From Pseudomonadota bacterium (lineage in GTDB: Bacteria > Desulfobacterota > Binatia > Binatales > Binataceae): a stretch of 64,000 nt of DNA. Numbering within the stretch: position 1 is the stretch's first letter; each line of letters starts with the position of its first letter. The DNA is taken from the NCBI GenBank assembly GCA_021325025.1, contig JAJPHZ010000020.1, positions 62,001 through 126,000 of the forward strand. Direction: 5' to 3'. Shown here one piece after another: positions 53,911 through 61,364 of this stretch. The translations under genes and the position numbers were made by a program. Below the pieces are notes generated by a model. That model was not told the DNA's origin. It saw nothing but the letters and a program-made list of their open reading frames with translations, and searched no databases.

Positions 53911-55415
53911 GCTCGATTACCGCGGGCGGCGTTTTCGAACTGCGTCGCCGCGCCCAGCGCGCGCAGCATCGCTTTGGCCTTGTTGACCGATTCCTGGTAC
54001 TCGGCAGCGGGGTCGGAGTCGGCCACTACGCCGCCGCCGGCCTGGATGTAGACCCGGTTGTTCCGAATCAGCATCGTGCGCAGCGCGATCGCAGTGTCCA
54101 TGTTGCCGGTGTAGCTGAAGTAGCCCACCGCGCCCGCATACACGCCGCGGCGCACCGGCTCCAGCTCGTCGATAATCTCCATCGCGCGAATCTTGGGTGC
54201 GCCCGACACCGTGCCCTGCGGAAAGGTGGCGCGGAAGGCGTCGAAAGCGTCGCAGTCTTCGCGCAGCCGGCCGCGCACGTTGGACACGATATGCATCACA
54301 TGCGAGTAGCGCTCGACCACCATCAGTTCGGTGACCTCCACCGAGCCGATTTCCGACACGCGCCCCACGTCGTTGCGCCCCAAATCGACCAGCATCACAT
54401 GCTCCGCCCGCTCCTTGGGGTCGGCCAGCAGTTCGCGCTCCAGGCGCAGGTCCGCCTCTTCGTTCTCACCGCGCGCACGCGTGCCGGCGATCGGCCGCAG
54501 CGTCACCTCCCTGCCCTCCAGCCGCACCATCACCTCGGGCGACGCGCCGGCCAGCGTCAGGTCGCCCAACCGCAGGTAGAACATGTAGGGCGAAGGATTG
54601 ATCGTGCGCAGGCTGCGGTAAAGGTTGAAGGGATGCACCGTCAAGTCGGCTTCGAAGCGCTGCGAGGGGACGACCTGGATGATGTCGCCGGCGGCGACGT
54701 ATTCCTTGGCCGCCAGCACCATCTGCATGTAGCCCTCGCGGGTCTGATTGGAAGCGATCCGCGGCTCGGCGGCCGCCGCAGGGCGATCAAGACACGGCAG
54801 CACAACCGGCGTCGCCAGCCGCGCGATGGTCTCCTCGATCTTCTCGACCGCGGAGCGATACGCCGCACGTGCCGTGGCGAATTCCCGGATCGGCACGTTG
54901 ACGATGATCTTGATGGTCTGGCGCACGTTGTCGAACACCAGCACCGTGTCAGTAAACATCATGTAGAGATCGGGAACGCCGAGGTCGTCGGGCGGAGAGT
55001 TGGGCAGGCGCTCGAAGTAGCGCACGATGTCGTAGGCCAGCATCCCAACCGCGCCGCCGAAAAAGCGCGGCAGGCCGTCGAGTTGCGGCGCGCGCCGGCG
55101 CTTGACCTCCTGGCGCAGGGCTTCGAACGGATCCTCGACGCTGCGCACCTCGACCCCTACGCCGGGCCGGATCAGTTCCAGATGGCTGGCGCGGGCGCGG
55201 AACACCAGCGCGGGTTCGGCGCCCAAAAAGGTGTAGCGCGCCCACTTTTCGCCGCCGCGCACGCTTTCGAGCAGGAACGCGTAGTCGCCACGTCCGATCT
55301 TGAGGAATGCGCCGACGGGAGTTTCCAGGTCCCCGGGTATCTCACGGCAAACCGGAATGATGTCGAAGTCCCTGCCGGCCAGCAGTTCAAAGTCCGCTTC
55401 GCTGGGCGTCAGCAT
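53907..55415 (-). CDS. trpE: Anthranilate synthase component I
   Basis: 502 residues from ATG 55415 with AAGGAGG before it. The N-terminal LLES motif (about residues 49-52) belongs to the tryptophan-binding regulatory site, so feedback inhibition is likely. The chorismate-binding C-terminal half holds [42 protein letters not shown] and [19 protein letters not shown]. It makes anthranilate with TrpG. First gene of trpEGDCFBA. Confidence 0.96.
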   Translation of the reverse strand: MLTPSEADFELLAGRDFDIIPVCREIPGDLETPVGAFLKIGRGDYAFLLESVRGGEKWARYTFLGAEPALVFRARASHLELIRPGVGVEVRSVEDPFEALRQEVKRRRAPQLDGLPRFFGGAVGMLAYDIVRYFERLPNSPPDDLGVPDLYMMFTDTVLVFDNVRQTIKIIVNVPIREFATARAAYRSAVEKIEETIARLATPVVLPCLDRPAAAAEPRIASNQTREGYMQMVLAAKEYVAAGDIIQVVPSQRFEADLTVHPFNLYRSLRTINPSPYMFYLRLGDLTLAGASPEVMVRLEGREVTLRPIAGTRARGENEEADLRLERELLADPKERAEHVMLVDLGRNDVGRVSEIGSVEVTELMVVERYSHVMHIVSNVRGRLREDCDAFDAFRATFPQGTVSGAPKIRAMEIIDELEPVRRGVYAGAVGYFSYTGNMDTAIALRTMLIRNNRVYIQAGGGVVADSDPAAEYQESVNKAKAMLRALGAATQFENAARGNRA

Positions 55416-55477
55416 CGCGCCTCCTTAAGCGCGCCCGTCTCCGATCGGCGCGCCGCATGTTACCTCATCGCAGCCAT

Positions 55478-55515
55478 AAAAAAAGGCCGCAGGTGCTTCC
55501 GCCTGCGGCCTTTTT
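55478..55515 (-). terminator. trp attenuator: intrinsic terminator in the trpE leader
   Basis: On the minus strand, GGCCGCAGG (55510-55502), an 8-base loop and CCTGCGGCC (55493-55485) form a 9-bp stem followed by seven Ts (55484-55478). It lies 63 bases before the trpE ATG and 21 bases after the trpL stop, the place of a trp attenuator. A second hairpin (CGGTTTCG 55523-55530 with CGAAACCG 55539-55546) just before it holds the trpL stop codon in its loop. Confidence 0.85.
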
Positions 55516-55535
55516 CAGTCCTCGGTTTCGCGTCG

Positions 55536-55613
55536 CTACGAAACCGCAGCCCAGGCGGATGCGCCGATGCTCCAACGCCAAGTCGCCCAAGCTGTGCGGA
55601 TTTCGCAACGCAT
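55536..55613 (-). CDS. trpL: trp leader peptide TrpL (25 residues, four Trp codons)
   Basis: From ATG 55613 to TAG 55538-55536, 25 residues. Trp is at positions 9, 12, 14 and 21 (AWATWRW and SAWAAV segments). Four Trp codons in a peptide this short, right before an intrinsic terminator and trpE, identify a transcription-attenuation leader. The ribosome would stall at these codons when charged tRNA-Trp is low. No clear ribosome site lies upstream, and the promoter's -10 (TATAGA 55631-55626) would start the RNA only about 5-6 bases before the ATG, so translation is probably leaderless or nearly so. Too short for usual gene callers. Confidence 0.8.
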   Translation of the reverse strand: MRCEIRTAWATWRWSIGASAWAAVS

Positions 55614-55625
55614 AATTGGCTATTA

Positions 55626-55655
55626 TCTATATCCCGCCCACGCGCGGCCTGTCAA
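55626..55655 (-). promoter_or_regulatory. trp operon promoter
   Basis: Consensus -35 TTGACA (55655-55650), an 18-base spacer, -10 TATAGA (55631-55626). Transcription start expected near 55619-55618, just before the trpL ATG. It lies between the end of the upstream CoA-transferase gene (stop at 55691) and trpL, in the right place for the trp operon. Confidence 0.75.
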
Positions 55656-55690
55656 CATGACCAATCCGCCAGCTTCGCGAGCAAAAGCAG

Positions 55691-56908
55691 TCATTCCAAA
55701 ACTCCCTGGCTGCGCAGCCGTTCGATTTGATCGGGCTTGAGCCCCAGCAATTCGGTCAGGATTGCGTCGGTGTCGGCGCCGAGAATCGGTGCGGCGCCGC
55801 TCACGTCCACGGGGGCGCCGTTGATCGTCCACGGGATGCCGGCGTGGATTCGCCTGCCGACTTCAGGATGCTCCTTGGTAACAAGGAAGCCACGCGCCTG
55901 CAGATGCGGATCGTGGGCGAGGTCCTTGTTGCTCATCGATGGGAACGCGCACACGCCCGCCTCCTGCAGGCGGCGCGTGATGTCCCAGCGATCGTGCGCC
56001 GAAGTCCATGCCGTGATGATTTCATCCAGCGCGTCCTCGTTGCGCTTGCGCTTCGCGGCGCTGTCAAAGCGCGGATCCTGGGCGAGTTGCTCATCGCCCA
56101 TCACGCGGCACAGGCTGCGCCATTCATGTTCGGTGGCAACCGCGATCGTCACCCACTGATTGACGTCGCCGCGCGCCTTGTAGCAGTTGTGCGGGACGAG
56201 CAGCGGGTCGCGATTGCCGATGCGCGCCGGCTCGCGCCCGGTCATCGCGTACTCCACCAAGCCCTCGGCCATCAGCGCCAGTGACGGCTCCAGCAGCGAC
56301 TGGTCGATATACATCCCGCGCCCGGTGCGGTCGCGGTTGATGAGCGCGGCCACGATTGCCGCCGCGGCCAGCACCCCCGTACTGGGGTCGGCGTAGGAGA
56401 TGCCCAGCAGTTGGGGGGCGTAGCCTTCGTAGCCGGTGGCCGACACGAATCCGGATAGCGCCGAGACCGCCGGCCCGTATCCGGCCACTGCCCGGTACGG
56501 CCCGGTGCGCCCGAAGCCTGAAATCGACAGCATGATCAGATCCGGACGCATCTTGCGCAGTGTCTCGTAGCCGAGCCCGAGCCGCTCGATCACGCCGGCG
56601 GCGAAATTCTCGGTCACGACGTCGCACAGGCCTACCAGGCCGTGCGCGATGGCGAGGCCCTGCGGATGGCGCAGGTTGAGCGTGATGCTGCGTTTGCCCT
56701 GATTGTACTGATTGTAGTATCCGGCGCGATTGATCCCCGCAACGTCGTCGGCGAAGGGCGGGATGCGCCGCGAGGTGCACAGCCGCGCGGCGGATTCGAC
56801 GCGGATCACCTCGGCACCCATGTGGGCCAGTTGCATGGTGCAAAACGGCCCCGCCCACACCCAGCTGAAATCCAGAACCCGCACTCCGGCAAGCGGCAGA
56901 TGTTCCAT
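55691..56908 (-). CDS. CaiB/BaiF family CoA-transferase (class III)
   Basis: 405 residues. The family opening is LPLAGVRVLDFSWVWAGPF (about 4-22), followed by GAEVIRVES and the NYNQGKRSITLNLR-type segment. The catalytic Asp is in SYADPSTGVLAAAAIVAAL (Asp174). It moves CoA between acyl groups in the cytosol. It is the last gene of the minus-strand run 60113-55691, with 6 bases between it and a second, divergent CaiB gene upstream. The substrate is unknown. Confidence 0.93.
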   Translation of the reverse strand: MEHLPLAGVRVLDFSWVWAGPFCTMQLAHMGAEVIRVESAARLCTSRRIPPFADDVAGINRAGYYNQYNQGKRSITLNLRHPQGLAIAHGLVGLCDVVTENFAAGVIERLGLGYETLRKMRPDLIMLSISGFGRTGPYRAVAGYGPAVSALSGFVSATGYEGYAPQLLGISYADPSTGVLAAAAIVAALINRDRTGRGMYIDQSLLEPSLALMAEGLVEYAMTGREPARIGNRDPLLVPHNCYKARGDVNQWVTIAVATEHEWRSLCRVMGDEQLAQDPRFDSAAKRKRNEDALDEIITAWTSAHDRWDITRRLQEAGVCAFPSMSNKDLAHDPHLQARGFLVTKEHPEVGRRIHAGIPWTINGAPVDVSGAAPILGADTDAILTELLGLKPDQIERLRSQGVLE

Positions 56909-56914
56909 GATTGG

Positions 56915-58135
56915 TCAGATCACCCGGCGTGAGCGCAGCACGGCAATTTCGCCGCTGCCCATCCCAAGCCTTTGCGTCAAAATCTCCTCCGTATGTTGCC
57001 CCAGCGCGGGAGCGGGTCGGCGCGGCGGTAAATCTGCAGCGGAGAATCGCCATGGCGGACCGGGCAGCGGCACTGTGCCGACGCCGGGCTGATCCAGCGG
57101 TGAAAAGCATTGGCGCGCGCGAATGTGCTCGTCGCTGAACACGCGCCCCATCGTATTGATTGGAGTGCAGATCACCTTGTGAGCGCGGCAGGCGGCGAAG
57201 AATTCATCCACCGTGCGCTGCCGCGTGCATTGCTGGAGCAGCTCAATTACCTCGGCATGATGACACGCGCGCGACGGGCTGTCCTTGAATCTCTCATCGG
57301 CGGCCCACTCCGGGTGTCCCAGCACTTCTACCAGCCGATCCCATTCCGCCTCCTCGTGCGCCAGAATGTAGACCTGGCCGTCGATACATTGCAGGATTCC
57401 CTGCACACCGGTGCGATATACGTCCAGCCGCGATATTTCCCGCCCGGCATACGTGTAGCGCATGAAATGCATCTCCAGGATCGAGGCGACGCATTCCTGC
57501 GCCGAGACGTCGAGCCTCTCGCCCTTGCCGGTTCTGAGGCGATGCCGATACGCAGTCAACGCGGTATAGAACGCGAACGAACCGGCCAGAAAATCGGCTT
57601 GCTGACCGAACACCTTCAGCGGCGGCAATTCCGGATGCGTCGAACCCAGCGGCGTCAGGAAGGCCCATCCCCCGGCGTGGACCAGGTTGAGCGAACGCGC
57701 GCGCCAATCGCGATACGGCCCGGTCTCGCCGAAGGGTGAGATGGCGGCGATGATCAGGCGCGGACACAGCGCCGCGACTCGTTCGCTATCAAGCCCCAGC
57801 ATATGGCGATCCGCGGGATGGAGATTATGGATTAGAACGTCGGCCTCGCGCAGCAAGCCGAGCAGGAGCGCGCGTCCCTCGGGTTGCCGGAGATCGACCG
57901 TGATAGCGCGTTTGCCGGCGTTGAGGTAAATGAACAGCCCGCTTTTGTCCGGGTCGGCCCGATCGGCGGGAAATGGTCCCCGCGCCCTGACGCTGTCGCC
58001 CTGCGGCGCTTCGACCTTGATCACATCGGCGCCGAGGTCGGCCATCAGCCGCGCCGCAAAGGAGGCGGACACGCCGTCGCCGCATTCGATTACGCAAACG
58101 CCATCAAGCGGCGCAGCGCCTGCATCCGATCCCAT
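56915..58135 (-). CDS. CaiB/BaiF family CoA-transferase (class III), paralogue
   Basis: 406 residues from ATG 58135, just after CAGGAG; a start at 58159 is also possible, and the frame continues upstream to 58423 without coding character. LDGVCVIECGDGVSASFAAR, GADVIKVEAPQGDSVR and YLNAGKRAITVDLRQPEGR mark the family. The catalytic Asp is in QADFLAGSFAFYTALTAYR. Distant in sequence from the gene after it, so the two may form a heteromeric enzyme or act on different acids. Same operon as the LLM oxidoreductase and the BKACE enzyme. Confidence 0.92.
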   Translation of the reverse strand: MGSDAGAAPLDGVCVIECGDGVSASFAARLMADLGADVIKVEAPQGDSVRARGPFPADRADPDKSGLFIYLNAGKRAITVDLRQPEGRALLLGLLREADVLIHNLHPADRHMLGLDSERVAALCPRLIIAAISPFGETGPYRDWRARSLNLVHAGGWAFLTPLGSTHPELPPLKVFGQQADFLAGSFAFYTALTAYRHRLRTGKGERLDVSAQECVASILEMHFMRYTYAGREISRLDVYRTGVQGILQCIDGQVYILAHEEAEWDRLVEVLGHPEWAADERFKDSPSRACHHAEVIELLQQCTRQRTVDEFFAACRAHKVICTPINTMGRVFSDEHIRARQCFSPLDQPGVGTVPLPGPPWRFSAADLPPRRPAPALGQHTEEILTQRLGMGSGEIAVLRSRRVI

Positions 58136-58200
58136 CGTCGGCTCCTGGCCTGCAGCCATACCATAACTGGGATGGAAACCGTGAGCCGCCTGCGAACCGA

Positions 58201-59220
58201 TCAACGCGGCGCGAGTTTTTCGATCGCGGTGCGGATTTTCGCCTGGCGTTCCTCCCGGGTGCGGGCCAGCGATACGAACCACAGTGCGACGCTGGTAACA
58301 CCCGCCGCGGCAAACGCTTGCAGGCGTTCGCGGCAATACTCGGCGCTGCCCAGCAGGTAGATTGAGTTGATCATCCGGTCGCTGATGGCCTCGGTCGCTT
58401 TTTTGCGGTCGCCCGATGTCCATGCCGCCAGCGCCTGTTCGGCTTCGCGCTCAAACCCGATTTCGGCGAAGAAGCGATTGTAGCCGGGCGTGATCACGTA
58501 GGGCGTCATGTGGCGGCGCATCGCGGAACTGAGCCGCTCCGGATCCTCGTCAACGATGGTCAGGATGCGGCAGACCACCTCGCGCGGCGCTGCGCGTCCG
58601 GCCGCCCGCGCGCCTTCGGCGACATGCTCGAGCATCCGCGGCAACGCCTCGGGAGTGATGTAGTTGGTGATGAGACCGTCGGCGATTTCGCCCGCCAGCC
58701 GGCACATCTTGGAACCCTGGACGGCCAGGAAGATGGGCGGCGGCGCAGTCGTGCGTTCGATGTCGAGCCGAAAGCCGTTTACCGCAAGCGTCTTGCCCTG
58801 GTAGGTGACCTTCTCACCGCTCAGCGCGGCACGCACCGCGGCCACGGTGTCGCGCACGCGCGCCAGCGGCCGCTGGAACGGCACGCCCATCCACTGCCCG
58901 ATGATCTGCGGTGAAGAAATTCCCAAACCCAGCACCAGGCGTCCGCCGGAGAGTTCCTGCACGGTCATCGCCGACATCGCGATCAAGGCGGGCGGACGCG
59001 TGAAGACCGGCACGATCGCGGTGCCCAGCCGCATCCGCTCGCTGAGCATCGCCACTGCGGCCAGCGGGCTGAAGGCTTCGGTGGTGTAGGATTCCAGCGA
59101 CCAGACCTCGTGGTAGCCCAGCGCGTCGGCGCGCCGTACCAGGTCGATCATGTCGCGATTCTGAAATGGTTCGGTCGGTAAAGTGATTCCAATTCGCATG
59201 CCGCCGGGCCCCTCGCTCAT
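58201..59220 (-). CDS. LLM-class oxidoreductase (F420/FMN dependent)
   Basis: 339 residues from ATG 59220, which overlaps the previous stop by 4 bases; ATG 59199 (GAGGGG upstream) is the other choice. MRIGITLPTEPFQNRDMIDL opens the barrel, YHEVWSLESYTTEAFSPL and RMRLGTAIVPVFTRPPALIA follow, and ELSGGRLVLGLGISSPQII is the typical luciferase-like turn. Length and pattern fit F420-dependent LLM members (for example Mer-like dehydrogenases) better than alkane monooxygenases. It could oxidise or reduce the acid activated by the neighbouring CoA-transferases. Confidence 0.92.
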   Translation of the reverse strand: MSEGPGGMRIGITLPTEPFQNRDMIDLVRRADALGYHEVWSLESYTTEAFSPLAAVAMLSERMRLGTAIVPVFTRPPALIAMSAMTVQELSGGRLVLGLGISSPQIIGQWMGVPFQRPLARVRDTVAAVRAALSGEKVTYQGKTLAVNGFRLDIERTTAPPPIFLAVQGSKMCRLAGEIADGLITNYITPEALPRMLEHVAEGARAAGRAAPREVVCRILTIVDEDPERLSSAMRRHMTPYVITPGYNRFFAEIGFEREAEQALAAWTSGDRKKATEAISDRMINSIYLLGSAEYCRERLQAFAAAGVTSVALWFVSLARTREERQAKIRTAIEKLAPR

Positions 59221-60113
59221 GCCGCCGGCCCCTTCCAGGCGGCCAATTCGGCGCGCACCTCGGCGGTGGTCTTGGGTTCGCTGCCGGCCTTTTGAATCGC
59301 GTTGACCGCGGCTTCGACCAACTGCACGTTGGAACGCTGCTCGCCCAGCATCGCGTCTTCCAAGCCCACGCGCACGCCGCCGCCGAGTGCGACTACGGTG
59401 GGAATCAGCGGCAGAACATCGACCGCCAATCCGGCCACCATCCACGGCGCGCCGGGCGCGAATCGCTCCAGAAGTTTGGCATACGCTTCAACCGCCCATG
59501 GCTCGGGCGGAAAGCTGAAGGTCATGCCGGTGGAAAACATCAGCCGGTAAACAGGCACCGGCATGGTGGGATGATGGCGATGGAGCAGCGCGCCCTGGCG
59601 CACGAAGCCCGCCTCGTAGCAGGCGTAGGCGGGATGGAACTTGTATTGGGCGGCCAGCGCGGCGGCCGCTTCCAGGCTGTTGTTGGGATTGGCATAAAGT
59701 CCATTGCCGCCCATTCCGCCCAGCCCCGATGGTCCCACGTCGTAGCGGCAGAAGTTGACCGACCCTGGGTCCAGCACGCCCCACTCCAGGATGCCGCGTT
59801 TGGCCAACTCCACCGTCGGGCGCCATAGCCAGGCCGGATCGGACGGGTCGGGCTTGCCGCCGACGATCGTCGGATAGACGATCGCATCGACCTGCGCGCG
59901 GATGCCATCCATGAATGCGGCGGCGTTGTCCACATCCGCATTTTGCCTGCCGGTATCGGGGTCCAGCGTATGGGCATGGATCACGGCGGCGCCGGCCTTG
60001 ATGCACGCCACGCCGTCGGCGATGACCTCCCGGGCAGTCACGGGAATTGCAGGTTGATACTTGCGGGTCCAGGCGCCGTTTACGGCGACCTCGATCAACG
60101 TCTTTTTGGCCAT
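59217..60113 (-). CDS. BKACE/DUF849 family beta-keto acid cleavage enzyme
   Basis: 298 residues from ATG 60113, with GGAGG 5 bases before it. LIEVAVNGAWTRKYQP opens the protein, and GAAVIHAHTLD places His46 and His48 at the zinc site, as in the 3-keto-5-aminohexanoate cleavage enzyme. The GVLDPGSVNF strand follows, and LGGGVRVGLEDAMLGE is a family hallmark near the end. Family members condense a beta-keto acid with acetyl-CoA to form acetoacetate and a CoA ester. The exact keto acid is not known. Its stop overlaps the LLM gene start. Confidence 0.93.
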   Translation of the reverse strand: MAKKTLIEVAVNGAWTRKYQPAIPVTAREVIADGVACIKAGAAVIHAHTLDPDTGRQNADVDNAAAFMDGIRAQVDAIVYPTIVGGKPDPSDPAWLWRPTVELAKRGILEWGVLDPGSVNFCRYDVGPSGLGGMGGNGLYANPNNSLEAAAALAAQYKFHPAYACYEAGFVRQGALLHRHHPTMPVPVYRLMFSTGMTFSFPPEPWAVEAYAKLLERFAPGAPWMVAGLAVDVLPLIPTVVALGGGVRVGLEDAMLGEQRSNVQLVEAAVNAIQKAGSEPKTTAEVRAELAAWKGPAA

Positions 60114-60190
60114 CTGTGCCTCCACACTCAGCGCTGGTTATGCGCGTTTAAACCACGGGCGCCGCCGACCGGGCAAGCGAGCGCCCCGCG

Positions 60191-61351
60191 CTACATCTCC
60201 TGCTTTTCGGTGTTGGACTGATCGGCGTGCACGGGCTGGACCGGCGCGCCTTCGCGCGCGGCCTGTCCGACGTTGAGCGCAATTAGGTCGCTGTAATCGA
60301 CTCCGCTGGTCACCTGTACGGAGACGCCGTTGTCGTAGCCGAGCGTGACCTCGGCCAGATGCAGCCGGTTGTGGCGGATGACCGGCACGTAGACCTTGTT
60401 GTCGCGGAAGATCAGCGCGTCGTCGGGCACCATCGGCCCACCCTGCGCCATCGAGACGACAAATTCCGCCGTCCCGTACATCCCCGGGTACAGCGCGCCA
60501 TCGCGGTTGGGAAGATCCACCTCCACCAGCATCGTGCGCGACTCGGGGGACAGGGCTTCGGGATGGCGCGAGATGGCCCCCACGAACTTGCGGCCCGGAT
60601 ATTCGTTGACCGTGATGGTGGCGGGGTCGCCGTTCTTGATGAACGGGGTTACGCTTTGCGGAACGTAGGCAAACACCCGCAGCGGACGGAGCCGGGCGAT
60701 TCTAACGATCGCGCTGGTGGTGCTGGTTGCCGCGGTGGCCGCCGGGACCAGATGGCCCGGATCCATGTTGCGCTGGGTGACGATTGCGTCAAACGGCGCG
60801 CGGATCACCTCGTAGCCCTGCAGTGTCTTGTACTGCTCCCACAGGGCCTTGGCCTGAAGCATCGCGGCGTTTTGATTGTCATACTCCTGCTTGGCGATGA
60901 CGCCGGTCTGATACAGCAGCTTGTCGCGGTCGAGCGTGATTTTGGCCAACTCGTAATTGGCGCGGTAGTTGGCCACCTGATGGTCGGTTTCGGGCGAATC
61001 GATGCGGGCGATGATCTGGCCCGCCCGCACACGGTCGCCCTTGTCGACATAAATCTCTTTGAGATAGCCCGGCACCTTGGCGTAGATCTCGGTTTCGTCG
61101 AAGCCGCGCACCGAGGCCGGCAGGCGCAAGGTGCGAGTCTCCGGAGCGCGCAGCACCTGGGTTACCAGGACATGGGGGCCGGCCTGCGCCTGGCGCTCCA
61201 GTTCATTGGTCTCGCGGTTGAGCCAGCGCTCGCGCGCCAGCACCAGCCCGGCGGTCGCCGCCATCAGCGCGGCGATTGCGATCAGCCAACCGGCGTAAAA
61301 GAAACCGCCGGGAGGCGGGCCAGTGAATTCCTTGGGGTTATCGTCTGCCAT
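60191..61351 (-). CDS. RND efflux periplasmic adaptor (membrane fusion protein)
   Basis: 386 residues from ATG 61351; the in-frame start 61372 would overlap the permease. One N-terminal membrane helix (about 20-38) is followed by the hairpin/lipoyl domain with the RLPASVRGFDETEIYAKVPG and RVRAGQIIARIDSPE segments, an alpha-hairpin with many Gln/Ala, and a C-terminal beta domain (PDDALIFRDNKVYVPVI). HlyD/AcrA-family adaptor that links the permease to an outer-membrane channel. No outer-membrane channel gene is seen in the window. Confidence 0.93.
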   Translation of the reverse strand: MADDNPKEFTGPPPGGFFYAGWLIAIAALMAATAGLVLARERWLNRETNELERQAQAGPHVLVTQVLRAPETRTLRLPASVRGFDETEIYAKVPGYLKEIYVDKGDRVRAGQIIARIDSPETDHQVANYRANYELAKITLDRDKLLYQTGVIAKQEYDNQNAAMLQAKALWEQYKTLQGYEVIRAPFDAIVTQRNMDPGHLVPAATAATSTTSAIVRIARLRPLRVFAYVPQSVTPFIKNGDPATITVNEYPGRKFVGAISRHPEALSPESRTMLVEVDLPNRDGALYPGMYGTAEFVVSMAQGGPMVPDDALIFRDNKVYVPVIRHNRLHLAEVTLGYDNGVSVQVTSGVDYSDLIALNVGQAAREGAPVQPVHADQSNTEKQEM

Positions 61352-61364
61352 ATCAGAGGTCCGC

